Shown here: piece after piece, positions 44,607 to 52,230 of the stretch
Layout of the letters: each line of letters starts with the position of its first letter
How positions within the stretch are numbered: position 1 is the first letter of the stretch
Assembly: GCF_014651535.1 (NCBI RefSeq)
Contig: NZ_BMXB01000011.1
Span: forward strand, 62,001-126,000
Source: Salinimicrobium marinum
GTDB lineage: Bacteria > Bacteroidota > Bacteroidia > Flavobacteriales > Flavobacteriaceae
Direction: 5' to 3'
DNA: 64,000 bases
Made by a program: the position numbers and the translations under genes
Notes under the pieces: generated by a model
The model's database searches: none
Told to the model about the DNA's origin: nothing
Seen by the model: only the letters and a program-made list of their open reading frames with translations

Positions 44607-45455
44607 TCAATGAATTTGATCATGGATGCCGTCATGAATGGCTTTTATTATTTCTTGAGTCTCATTCAGCTGTCTTTCTAATATCTTAGAAAAGGTGAGT
44701 TCTGGTTCGGAGATTCGGTCTTTTGGCTGTGAGATATGTAAAATTATCGAGGTGATACTGCTGAATAAAGTTTCGCTTTCCTTCAGAATCGGTTGCATTT
44801 TTCTTCCGAAGATTCGGGCACTGGCGTGCAGTATTTCAAAGGACTCACTGTCAAAAAGATCTTGGTGATGCTGATAGGCCTCCTCTTCATAAAAATCCCA
44901 ACCATGTTTTAAAAGAAAAGCAATATCTTCTATATCCTTCATTCTGTAGCGTCTTTCATTCCAGGCAGTTAGTTTGAGAATAAAGAGACCCTCCAGCGGA
45001 GTAGTAGGCAGGGTATAACCTTCCTCCTCAATGGAAACCAATTCAATATGTTTTCCAATTTCTTTGAATCCCAGTGCTGATAAATCCATCTTGCCATCAC
45101 TAAAACTGACCATATTTGCTTTTTCGATATTTCCGTAGGGCAATAGATCCAAGATAGTATTCGTTTTTCGGTAAAAGAGGCGATAACGTTCTGAAGACCT
45201 TGTGAATCCATTTTCAACTAATTTGTTCTGAATCTGATCATAAGATTCAAATTCGTTAATCATTACAGCAAAATCAATATCTGCCGTCAATCTGATCGGG
45301 GCAATTCCCGATTTGTATAACTGTACGTCCCGTGCATTGGCTCCGATTAGATAGTATTTTATGGAAAATTCCGAAAAGACTTTTTCAAGTATTGCATAGA
45401 CTTCTCCATGTTTTGTAAAGGAATAAACTTTATAGGTTTGGTTTGATATAGTCAT
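44607..45455 (-). CDS. abiEii: AbiEii-family nucleotidyltransferase toxin (type IV toxin-antitoxin)
   Basis: A 282-residue protein of the nucleotidyltransferase AbiEii/AbiGii family. Motif I is YYLIGANARD. Motif II is LTADIDFAV with catalytic Asp59 and Asp61. Motif III is EGLFILKLTAWNER with its lysine, and motif IV is RMKDIEDIAFLL. All four motifs look intact. AbiEii toxins bind GTP and arrest growth upon phage infection or antitoxin loss; some relatives modify tRNA acceptor ends with nucleotides. The start overlaps the antitoxin gene by 26 bases, so expression is coupled. It lies at the left end of the decayed element. Confidence 0.86.
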   Translation of the reverse strand: MTISNQTYKVYSFTKHGEVYAILEKVFSEFSIKYYLIGANARDVQLYKSGIAPIRLTADIDFAVMINEFESYDQIQNKLVENGFTRSSERYRLFYRKTNTILDLLPYGNIEKANMVSFSDGKMDLSALGFKEIGKHIELVSIEEEGYTLPTTPLEGLFILKLTAWNERRYRMKDIEDIAFLLKHGWDFYEEEAYQHHQDLFDSESFEILHASARIFGRKMQPILKESETLFSSITSIILHISQPKDRISEPELTFSKILERQLNETQEIIKAIHDGIHDQIH

Positions 45456-46392
45456 TAAATATCATTTGAGCAGTTTCTTTATTTCTTTCTGAATCATGGT
45501 ATATAAGTTCAGCATAAATTAACAGAGGATGGGCGGTAAGGTTGTAGTCGGGATACTCTTCCGGAATACTTCCCTGTTTCCAGAAAAGCTGATATGCTGT
45601 AATGGGCCCTCTGTCATTGGGATATAATCTTAATTCTCGATGAAAATTTCTGGGATTCCGATTTGTATAAACAGTAAATTTTTCCGGATTAAGATATTGA
45701 GTGATAGCAGCAGCCCCTGATTCTCCTCCCCATCGCGTTTCCATTTCCGTATCTAATATCTCAAAGGCCCCCGGTCCGATAAATGAATAAGCACCAATTT
45801 TCATGGCGGGCAACAATTTTTCATTGAAGATAATGATCCATTTTTCGAGCAGTTTTTCACGGTTGACGAGTTCCATTTCATTTTCGTAGTTTAGTTGGAT
45901 ATACCCCTCTTTTTTCAAGCTTTTAAAGATTTTACTAACGGTACCCAGGGATACCATAGTTATATCTGACAATTGTCGATAAGTGTTCTTAACCCGATTT
46001 GGTTCAATGAGCAATCTAAAGATGACCTGGCCTCCTGACACGGTGAAGAAATTAGAATAATCACTAGTGGAAGGCAGCGCATCATTTTTTTCAATATAAA
46101 CCTTAGTATCGCCAGAAAAAATATATGTATTCCCATAACTGTCAACATAGTTTATTCCACGGTCTTTGAGTAACATTTTGGCCTTTGGAGTGATGTAGCG
46201 AGCAATCACGATCAAAGGCATATCATGAGGCTCGTAGTTGGATATAATATTAAATGCCTGGAAAGGACGCACTTCATTACGAACCTCTAGAACCATCCTG
46301 CTATCATTGAGTTTAATAATGTTGTCGGGCTCTAGGTTAACTGCTAGGGGGAAATCTAATTGTTCAAATGCCTTTTCTATATCTAAATCCAT
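45430..46392 (-). CDS. abiEi: AbiEi-family antitoxin and autoregulator
   Basis: A 320-residue protein of the AbiEi antitoxin group (longer, DUF2186-like branch). The N-terminal part (1-120) is a restriction-fold-like domain with RGINYVDSYGNTYI. A winged helix follows near residues 125-175 (YRQLSDITMVSLGTVSKI). The C-terminal half includes SFIGPGAFEILDTEMETRWG. AbiEi proteins neutralise the cognate AbiEii toxin without stable contact and repress their own promoter through the winged helix. A symmetric operator lies directly upstream. The reading frame is complete. Confidence 0.82.
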   Translation of the reverse strand: MDLDIEKAFEQLDFPLAVNLEPDNIIKLNDSRMVLEVRNEVRPFQAFNIISNYEPHDMPLIVIARYITPKAKMLLKDRGINYVDSYGNTYIFSGDTKVYIEKNDALPSTSDYSNFFTVSGGQVIFRLLIEPNRVKNTYRQLSDITMVSLGTVSKIFKSLKKEGYIQLNYENEMELVNREKLLEKWIIIFNEKLLPAMKIGAYSFIGPGAFEILDTEMETRWGGESGAAAITQYLNPEKFTVYTNRNPRNFHRELRLYPNDRGPITAYQLFWKQGSIPEEYPDYNLTAHPLLIYAELIYHDSERNKETAQMIFNDYIKPNL

Positions 46393-46393
46393 T

Positions 46394-46446
46394 TGTTCAT
46401 TTTAATATCATGTTCATGAAACATGAACATTCAAATATAATGAACA
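46394..46446 (-). promoter_or_regulatory. Promoter and symmetric operator of the abiE pair
   Basis: Four copies of TGTTCAT or its complement are centred at 46397, 46414, 46426 and 46443, arranged symmetrically about 46420. The inner pair forms the perfect palindrome ATGTTCATG-AAA-CATGAACAT (46410-46430). The minus-strand -7 box TATATTTG (46432-46439) lies between an inner and outer half-site. Binding by AbiEi would cover the transcription start. Confidence 0.7.
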
Positions 46447-46648
46447 AAAACTACTAGACAAGACTTTGTTTAAATATATATTCTTGCTTAATTTTATTCA
46501 CTGAACAGAACTATTAAACTGGTCAAAAGATTCCACAAATTTCTATACTATTCAGGATCTAAATTTATTGGAGAAAACCGAGAATAAAGAATCCGTCTAT
46601 ATAATTTTAAAACAGAACTTTTCGCCCCAATATCTACCATAACTTACC

Positions 46649-46719
46649 TGCGCCGGATCCTGTGCTGTTTTTATAGCGTACGGGAAGTTAAGCGTTAATT
46701 AAAAACAGCATAGGGCGCA
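46649..46719. repeat. Long inverted repeat in the element, possible oriT or replication hairpin
   Basis: The left arm (46649-46673) starts TGCGCC and ends TGTGCTGTTTTTA. The right arm (46700-46719) is TAAAAACAGCATAGGGCGCA. They pair over about 18 bases with a four-base bulge and one mismatch, around a 26-base loop. It lies between the mobilization genes and abiE. A plain terminator is possible, but the size and GC-rich ends also suit a transfer or single-strand origin. Confidence 0.55.
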
Positions 46720-46776
46720 TTATGGAATGTTCTGGTTTAGCAGTTTATTTTTTATAAGCTATTCCAAATTTAGATT

Positions 46777-47175
46777 TTAAAAGAAGTTCCGATCATTCAC
46801 CTCTGTTCCTTTCTTTTTCCCTATTTGATCCACTTCAAATTTTCCATTCTTGGTTTCCTTTAATTCAAAAGTTAAATACCCAATAAGGCTAATCAGCAGA
46901 ATGAGGATACCTCCAGCAATAATCCCCAAGCTTTTAGGAAGGATGTAAGCCCTCTTTAGCTTTTCATCAATGGCATTGAATCTTTCTGCAACCAGTGCTT
47001 CCTTTTCTTGCTGCTGTTGAAAGAAAAAATTGAGATGCTTTTCCATGACTTCCGTACTTATAGGAATGCTACGGCTTTGAAGTTCATCCGTCATCTTCTT
47101 CAGCTGTAATAAGCCTTCCTGGAAGTCCTGCATTTCATCAGCCATCAGCTCCATAATTTCATCCAGTTTTTTCAT
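46777..47175 (-). CDS. Mobilization-associated coiled-coil membrane protein (DUF6730-like)
   Basis: A 132-residue protein. Residues 1-80 are charged, helical and Gln/Glu-rich, likely coiled coil. A single membrane helix follows (LGIIAGGILILLISLIGYL, about 92-110), then a short basic tail. Proteins of this layout lie just after relaxase genes in Bacteroidota mobilizable elements and may help link the relaxosome to the membrane. It begins 12 bases after the relaxase frame and seems intact. Confidence 0.65.
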   Translation of the reverse strand: MKKLDEIMELMADEMQDFQEGLLQLKKMTDELQSRSIPISTEVMEKHLNFFFQQQQEKEALVAERFNAIDEKLKRAYILPKSLGIIAGGILILLISLIGYLTFELKETKNGKFEVDQIGKKKGTEVNDRNFF

Positions 47176-47187
47176 CCTTTCGTATTT

Positions 47188-48014
47188 TTAGAATTCTATA
47201 CCTGTACCCAATGCCCTTCTTATCGTTCCCTTCACCAGGTCTTTTGCCATTTTCTTTATGATGCCAGTGCTGAGTTGAAAAGTGCTGCTTAACAGCTGGA
47301 CTGTTTGCAGGGACTCCTTCATTCTGGTAAAGCTGCTGTTTTGAGATATTTGCTGAACAATATTATTGCCGCTCATGGATCGATGCACTTCGCTCCCTTT
47401 TAGGTTCGTCACTTTGTATATAAACCGAAAACCCTGCAGTTGGTTTGATTTATTAATACTGGGAATGACCTTTACCTGTTTATCTTTCATTTTGCTGATA
47501 TACTCGTCCAAAGATCTGGGCCTTGACTGCAGCATTATTTCCTGGAGTTTTTCCTGTTGTACCTCCCTTACCCTTGTAAGTTCTAATTCCTTAGCAACGT
47601 TATCTGCGGCAACCTGGCTGCGCTTTCCAATAAAATTATCTTTATAAACTTCCCCTGTGAGACTGATCCTATTGACATAGATATGAATATGGGTATGTTG
47701 CTTGTCCCGATGTACAAAACCAATGGCCTGATGATTTGTTAGTTTCATCTCCTTTAGAAATTGTCTTGCAAGCTCTCCCAGCTCTTTTCGGGTCATGTTT
47801 TTACCATCTTCAATGGCTGGACTACCACCAAGCTCAGGGTGTTGTTAATGCACCTATGGTTTTGGGATTGGATGATCTTGAACTCTTCAGCAATTTGCTG
47901 GGGAGTATCTCCTGCCAGATAATCCTTCAGTATCACTTCAGCATCTTTCTCCTGGTTCCAGCCATATGCTATAGAGGCTTTTGTTCTCGATATGGAATGT
48001 CACTCCTAGATCAT
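47188..48014 (-). pseudogene. Relaxase (MobA/VirD2-type mobilization nuclease), broken
   Basis: The C-terminal 202 residues remain open (from 47796) and contain the metal-binding HRDKQHTHIHIYVNRI motif. Upstream, the same protein continues in another frame: residues readable as SISRTKASIAYGWNQEKDAE then YLAGDTPQQIAEEFK and INNTLSLVV, after which a one-base shift is needed to join SPAIEDGKNMTRKELGE. The extreme N-terminus reads M-I-stop-E-stop-H, where family members read MIGKG. So two nonsense codons and one frameshift inactivate the gene. Its ATG overlaps the stop of mobC as ATGA, the ancestral operon arrangement. Confidence 0.85.
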
Positions 48015-48307
48015 TTTTTAAAGTCTTTTAAATGGCTCCTGATTTCTTCCGCAAGACCCTCCACTGTTGCAGCTAGTTTCGGATCCCTTTTTTTAAACAT
48101 GCTGCTGATCCATGCAAAGTTATTCTTGTATTGTACCAGCATCCGGTAGTATTCCAACTGCTCCGGGGTGATCCGTTCTACAATATTCCTTACAAAGGCA
48201 GTTGAACGAAGATATTCTGAAAGGGAAATTCCTGCCCTGGCCGCCCTTCTTTTGAGTAGCTTTTCTCGTAAATCGAGCAGCGTATCTGGATGTACTCCCT
48301 TTTCATT
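48011..48307 (-). pseudogene. MobC-like relaxosome accessory protein, frameshifted
   Basis: The frame from the ATG at 48307 gives MKREYIQIRCS and then runs into a stop. With a one-base correction right after IRCS the protein continues DLREKLLKRRAARAGISLSE, then YLRSTAFVRNIVERITPEQL and on to a natural stop overlapping the relaxase ATG. This is the ribbon-helix-helix MobC pattern of plasmid and IME relaxosomes. About 98 residues in total if repaired. The single-base lesion is consistent with loss of mobilization. Confidence 0.85.
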
Positions 48308-48352
48308 TTAATTTTTTAGCCTTTGCAACCTCCGGTCGCAAAGGCTAAAAAA

Positions 48353-49255
48353 TTAAAACAGGTTAGCTTTTAAATCCTTCCTATGATCTTTAATTTTCCT
48401 CGATACCAGCATCTCGTTGAGATCTTTAAATTCTTCATACAACATACTTTTATCTTTACAGTTTGAAAATCTGGATAAAATTTCTGCAGTTGCTTGTCTT
48501 CCGGAGGTATCCCGATCGAGATACAGGTTCACTGTGTCGTACGTTTCCAAAAGCGGTAAAACTTTAGGTATAAATGACAGGGAATTCAATATTACCAGGT
48601 CTGATGCTTTTATTTCCTCTGAAGATATAACTGTAAAAGAGAGCAGGTCGAACATACCTTCCAAAACAATGAGGTTCCGGTTGCCATTATTGACCAGTGA
48701 ATAACCTTTTGGAGTAGTTGAACTTTTGATGTACGAATTTCGCAGTTCCCATCCTCCAAAATGGTTTTGAAGACCCAGAGCGTAATATTTCTTTCCGTTG
48801 CATTCATACCAGATTTCCTTACAGTAGATTTCTGCCACCTCAAGCGGGATGTTTCGGGATAACAGATATGCTTTTAATGCAGGTTGGTCAACAGGGTTTA
48901 CTTTTAGAACCTTGTTCTTCGATATCCTCTTCCGTTTCCTCCTTTCAAATTGGTTGTTCTGGTAGGAAGAAGAAATTGGTATTTCATCTGACAGGTAAGC
49001 TAAAGCTTCTTTCACCGAACAATTCAAAATTAGGCATACCAGGTCAATCCCATTTCCTCCTTTTCCCATTCCAAAGTCGTACCATCTGTTAAGAGCGCAA
49101 GAGACTTTAAAAGAGGCCTGGATTTCCGACCTAAGAGGACTCAGAAACCAGGCTTCCTTTTCTGATTTGTGGCTAGGGAAGTGCCCTAACTTTTCAAGCG
49201 TTTTTACGATGCAAATGCTACGGGCTCTTTCACAGCTCAGTTTGTTAGTTTTCAT
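48353..49255 (-). CDS. CHC2/Toprim-type DNA primase of the element
   Basis: About 300 residues from the ATG at 49255 (MKTNKLSCERARSI). The N-terminal part resembles the CHC2 primase zinc-finger region without the zinc ligands: FLSPLRSEIQASFKV and YDFGMGKGGNGIDL. The Toprim half shows LIVLEGMFDLLSF and NLYLDRDTSGRQATA with the acidic metal residues. Such proteins are carried by Bacteroidota mobilizable elements and prime DNA after transfer. The frame is intact. The start at 49354 would add 33 residues not expected in the family. Confidence 0.82.
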   Translation of the reverse strand: MKTNKLSCERARSICIVKTLEKLGHFPSHKSEKEAWFLSPLRSEIQASFKVSCALNRWYDFGMGKGGNGIDLVCLILNCSVKEALAYLSDEIPISSSYQNNQFERRKRKRISKNKVLKVNPVDQPALKAYLLSRNIPLEVAEIYCKEIWYECNGKKYYALGLQNHFGGWELRNSYIKSSTTPKGYSLVNNGNRNLIVLEGMFDLLSFTVISSEEIKASDLVILNSLSFIPKVLPLLETYDTVNLYLDRDTSGRQATAEILSRFSNCKDKSMLYEEFKDLNEMLVSRKIKDHRKDLKANLF

Positions 49256-49455
49256 CAGCATTTTATTTATATCTAAATGTTGTCCTTTAAGGAATGTTCT
49301 TCTTCTTTTTCTATTTTCATCATTTATAGTTTTGATGACCAAAAAAGATGGCAAGCTAAAGCTTTGCTATTACTGGTAATTACTTACTCTGTCACCAATT
49401 CATCAAAAAAACAAAATAAAATGAAAGTTGTTTTTTCAGAAGCAGCTTTCATTTC

Positions 49456-50239
49456 CTAACTTATGAAATAAGACTGGTCCATCAAAGTAGTGGTGACGGA
49501 AGAATGGCGATATAGTTGTTGTAGCATTTGAACCGGGATTTTATCTCCTGCAATATTTACGAAACTATACCTGGTGATGTGCATTGTTCACTTTCTGGTT
49601 ATACTAGCTTTAATTGGTATTTATTTAAGTATAAATTCAGCCATTTATTAGCAATTTTGACTTTTGCGTAAATCTGTTTTTGATTATTATAATCAACATG
49701 GCTCGAATAAATAGTAATTGTATCAGGACAAGATGGTTTGCTATCATCCTTTCAGAAAGATTTTTAGAAGTTCTTAAAAAAGTCATATACCTTCTAAGAA
49801 AATTCTCGTTGAAATCCTGGAAAGATAGCTGTATGGATTTCACAAACCTTGCAATATTTCCGATATAAGCCTTATCTACCGTTAGACGCTCAAACTTATT
49901 GTTAGCTTTGATTTCGTCCAGGTGAGCATCTGCAATATCAAAAAAATTTTTGTCTGATCTTAAAAATAGAATTTCCTTTTTAATTAGAGCTGCAGAAAAA
50001 TCTTTTCCTTCAGACTGTAGTTGTAAAAGAAATCTATTCGTTTCAGCTAATTTTGGAAGCAAAAGATTACATAAATGCGGAGCGTTAGGATATGAATTTT
50101 TAACCACACTTTTTGCATCATTCCAATGCCTCGGTTCAATATAATGACCAATATATAAGTAGGAAGATTTCCTAAATTTCGTTAGATGAACGGCCAGAGA
50201 GTAAAGACCTTTTTTGTCGGTTTTTTTTCGGAGAGTCAT
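49456..50239 (-). pseudogene. Tyrosine integrase, internally deleted and frameshifted
   Basis: From the ATG at 50239 the protein reads MTLRKKTDKKGLYSLAVHLT and continues through the arm-binding and SAM-like core-binding domains (YIGNIARFVKSIQLS, YMTFLRTSKNLS). After IANHLVLIQLLFIRAM the frame is lost. Further downstream, in another frame, the end of the catalytic domain is readable: MHITRYSFVNIAGDKIPVQM, then LYRHSSVTTT. This holds the HxxR and the H of the second motif, but the last tyrosine region reads LMDQSYF instead of the usual TxxYxxxF pattern. The middle of the catalytic domain, with the first arginine, is missing. Confidence 0.85.
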
Positions 50240-50290
50240 AGATGCCCTGGAATTAATAACATGCTGATCTTTAACTTTTAAAGTTAAATA

Positions 50291-50314
50291 TTTTGGTGCA
50301 ACATAGGTACAACA
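50291..50314. repeat. Right subterminal direct repeat of the element
   Basis: TTTTGGTGCAACATAGG followed by TACAACA, matching the left copy at 44315-44340 with only a one-base gap and one substitution. It lies just upstream of the integrase start. Confidence 0.65.
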
Positions 50315-50422
50315 AATGATGAATTTAACTCTTTTCAAATGGTATTATTTGAAATTAAAAAACACCTCACTAAGTTTTTTAAATTTATTTAGTTTTTATT
50401 GGGTTAAATTTTGAACAAATCA

Positions 50423-50476
50423 GGATCTAGTGCCTCGTGGTGTGGAAGTTCGAGTTCCCCCGCCCGCAAAACAAGC
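50423..50476 (+). repeat. attR: partial duplication of the tRNA-Leu 3' half
   Basis: GGATCTAGTGC is identical to the tRNA anticodon-stem segment. After a diverged variable arm come GTTCGAGT and CGCCCGCA, corresponding to the T-arm and 3' acceptor strand. This copy lacks the CCA end. It probably represents the original chromosomal tRNA 3' end displaced by integration. Confidence 0.8.
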
Positions 50477-50477
50477 G

Positions 50478-50507
50478 AAAGTTCTTCAGAAATGAGGAGC
50501 TTTTTTT
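50478..50507 (+). terminator. Ancestral tRNA-Leu terminator
   Basis: Stem AAAGTTCTTCA / TGAGGAGCTTT (including G-T pairs) with a run of seven T, directly after the displaced tRNA 3' half. Its position mirrors the terminator after the intact tRNA. Confidence 0.65.
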
Positions 50508-50884
50508 ATGAACAAAATTTGATTTTCCGACAGCAGAAGGGGAGGCGAGAAGGGATGGATCAAGTCTAATTGTGATGTTCAAGCAGAATTTCACACCCAG
50601 CCCTTCAAGTACTTCTCCAAAGGAGGCAAGAAAGTACGGACTAATATTACGGTAAGGCTGCCTGATTAGCATTATTTCCGTCAACCTGAACTTGTTCCAG
50701 GTTCTAACCGATTCTGGAGATTCGAAAAATAAGATTCTGAAATAAATTCAGAAGGATGTGTTTCATACTCCTTTTATGCGTGAATTTATTGCCTATTTAA
50801 GGGGTCATTCATGTTTATTCTCAGTACATTTTAAAACATTTCTGTATATTGATGTTTACTTAATTTTAAGGTACTTTTATCAAT
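50508..50884. other. Non-coding stretch with a dispersed repeat
   Basis: No open frame here looks genuine. The segment 50689-50757 holds two small palindromes, AACCTGAACTTGTTCCAGGTT and TTCTGAAATAAATTCAGAA followed by GGATG. These belong to the same dispersed family as 33.8-34.0 kb. The last 30 bases before 50885 include TACTTTTA, a near match to a -7 box. Confidence 0.5.
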
Positions 50885-51370
50885 ATGAAAAAATTCATTT
50901 TAATTCTATTTCTCACCACAGGAGTCTATGGCTTCACAAATTCTTCTGAAACCGGTAGCGAAAAACTCAGTGACGTACAACTACAGTTTATAAAAGATAA
51001 TTTTAACTGGAACTCAGAAGGTCTATTAATCGTAAACTTTAGACAACCCCGCAATAAATGTCCGTATAATCAATATAAAAACTTAGAAAAATCATATGAA
51101 TGGTGGGTGAAAAATTATTCTGATCTGGATTTAGAAAATATTCACAATATATATGTCTACTCCAATTCAAAAAAAAGCGAAGCTATGATTGATGGCAAAA
51201 ATCATTTTGCAGATTTGCATAACTTCTTTCTAACGAACTTCTTTTCTAATGATGAAACCTGCTACGGAGTATTAGTCATAAACAAACGCGGAGAATATAG
51301 AAAAAAAGCAGGTGAATATCGAAAAACGGAAGTCCGGGAATTCATAAACCGGCTGAAACAGGAGCTTTAA
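50885..51370 (+). CDS. Secreted hypothetical protein, possibly thioredoxin-like
   Basis: A 161-residue protein with a signal peptide (ILILFLTTGVYGFTN). The mature part has a GLLIVNFRQPRNKCPYNQYK segment near residue 50 and, after more than 60 residues, CYGVLVINKRGEYRKKAG. A beta-strand followed by a charged helix and a late GVLVINKRG strand recall thioredoxin-like folds, but no CxxC is present. The two cysteines could form a disulfide. No family is recognised with confidence. It is the first gene to the right of the integrated element. Confidence 0.6.
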   Translation: MKKFILILFLTTGVYGFTNSSETGSEKLSDVQLQFIKDNFNWNSEGLLIVNFRQPRNKCPYNQYKNLEKSYEWWVKNYSDLDLENIHNIYVYSNSKKSEAMIDGKNHFADLHNFFLTNFFSNDETCYGVLVINKRGEYRKKAGEYRKTEVREFINRLKQEL

Positions 51371-51475
51371 AAATTTCTTTTGAGCCAAAATTTAAAAAAG
51401 CCAGGCTTCCACACGTTCATTCGGGGAATGATAAAGGACATTAAATCTTCCTTTTCATGAAACGCGAAACAAGTA

Positions 51476-51643
51476 TTAGGAGATCCAACTCCAGACACAC
51501 TCTGCCATCCCGAATTCAATTTCAAGCCAGATTATAAATCCGATAAAGAAACCTGAAAAGATTATTAAAAATAATTCTCTTGCGATTTGAAGAAGTGAAA
51601 TTTCCTTTTCTCCAACGGTAATTTTATGAAGTTCCCTATTCAT
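51476..51643 (-). CDS. Small single-helix membrane protein (55 residues)
   Basis: The sequence begins MNRELHKITVGEKEISLL and continues into one hydrophobic helix (ELFLIIFSGFFIGFIIWL, residues 23-40), ending MAECVWSWIS. Charge distribution suggests the N-terminus stays inside. No family is known to me. Support comes from the clean helix and start codon only. Confidence 0.5.
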   Translation of the reverse strand: MNRELHKITVGEKEISLLQIARELFLIIFSGFFIGFIIWLEIEFGMAECVWSWIS

Positions 51644-51944
51644 CTTTTATAGTTTAAGCTGTCACAAAAGAAAGTTAGGGGGAACTATTTTTGAGTCAGA
51701 TAATATAGTTGCAATATGTTAATAATTAATGAATTAACCTACATCTATTTATAATTATTTTTTGTTAAAATATTAAATTTAGGTTAAGAGATACAGAAAT
51801 GAAAAGTCCGGTTTTACCACTCCCTTCCTTCAAAAACCTTTTAATACTTTACTCTTCAGGTTTTATTTGCTTTCAGCTCACACTTTCTATTTTAAGAGAA
51901 CGTTAAATCTTATGTTTTTGTATCAAATTAACCGATTTACCTAG

Positions 51945-52054
51945 AAATAGGTATTGCAGGATAATTTTTCTTCCGTTATTTTTACATGAGCAAATTGATT
52001 TTTTAAATCGAAGAGCTAAAAAAACCGGAGAAGTAGGGGGCTCCGGTTTTTTTT
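51945..52054 (+). ncRNA. Candidate small RNA ending in a strong terminator
   Basis: A perfect stem AAAAACCGGAG / CTCCGGTTTTT (52020-52030 and 52041-52051) with a run of T forms an intrinsic terminator. Yet the nearest upstream plus-strand gene stops 650 bases earlier. An AT-rich TTATTTTTAC near 51976 could be a degenerate promoter. The transcript start is not determined, so the left boundary is a guess. Confidence 0.35.
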
Positions 52055-52230
52055 ATGGCTACTCCCATTCTCCATGAGATTTTAATGTATATTATATTTG
52101 TCCCACAGCTTTCCATCCATTCAGAAGCACAGTAAGTGTTGCTTTTTAAAACCTGACATATAAACCACTTAATAACCGTTAGCCACTGTTTTTTGTTATA
52201 CCTTCACCGGCTAAACCCCATTAAATTATT

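Larger units (their letters stand above)
44230..50476. mobile_element. Decayed integrative mobilizable element in tRNA-Leu carrying AbiE
   Basis: The region between the tRNA-Leu 3' half and its partial copy at 50423-50476 is foreign to the surrounding housekeeping genes. From left to right it holds AbiEii, AbiEi, a one-helix mobilization-associated protein, a broken relaxase, a broken mobC, a Toprim primase and a broken tyrosine integrase, all on the minus strand. Subterminal direct repeats lie at both ends. This is the usual gene set of a small Bacteroidota IME. Both relaxosome genes and the integrase are damaged, so it should no longer excise or transfer by itself. About 6.2 kb. Confidence 0.85.
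51371..52230. other. Long AT-rich intergenic region with a small minus-strand frame and a candidate small RNA
   Basis: Two supportable items lie here: the 55-residue frame at 51476-51643 and the hairpin-ended candidate transcript near 51945-52054. The rest, especially 51650-51940, is very AT-rich and shows no gene. Confidence 0.5.

Noticed and set aside
44607..46392. AbiE pair as an ordinary chromosomal regulator/kinase pair
   Set aside because: The four nucleotidyltransferase motifs, gene overlap and winged-helix antitoxin fit AbiEii/AbiEi better.
47736..48149. 137-residue plus-strand frame
   Set aside because: It is the antisense shadow of the broken relaxase and mobC genes.
50427..50684. 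85-residue minus-strand frame at the right end of the element
   Set aside because: It includes the antisense of the tRNA fragment and its terminator; no family features or start signal.
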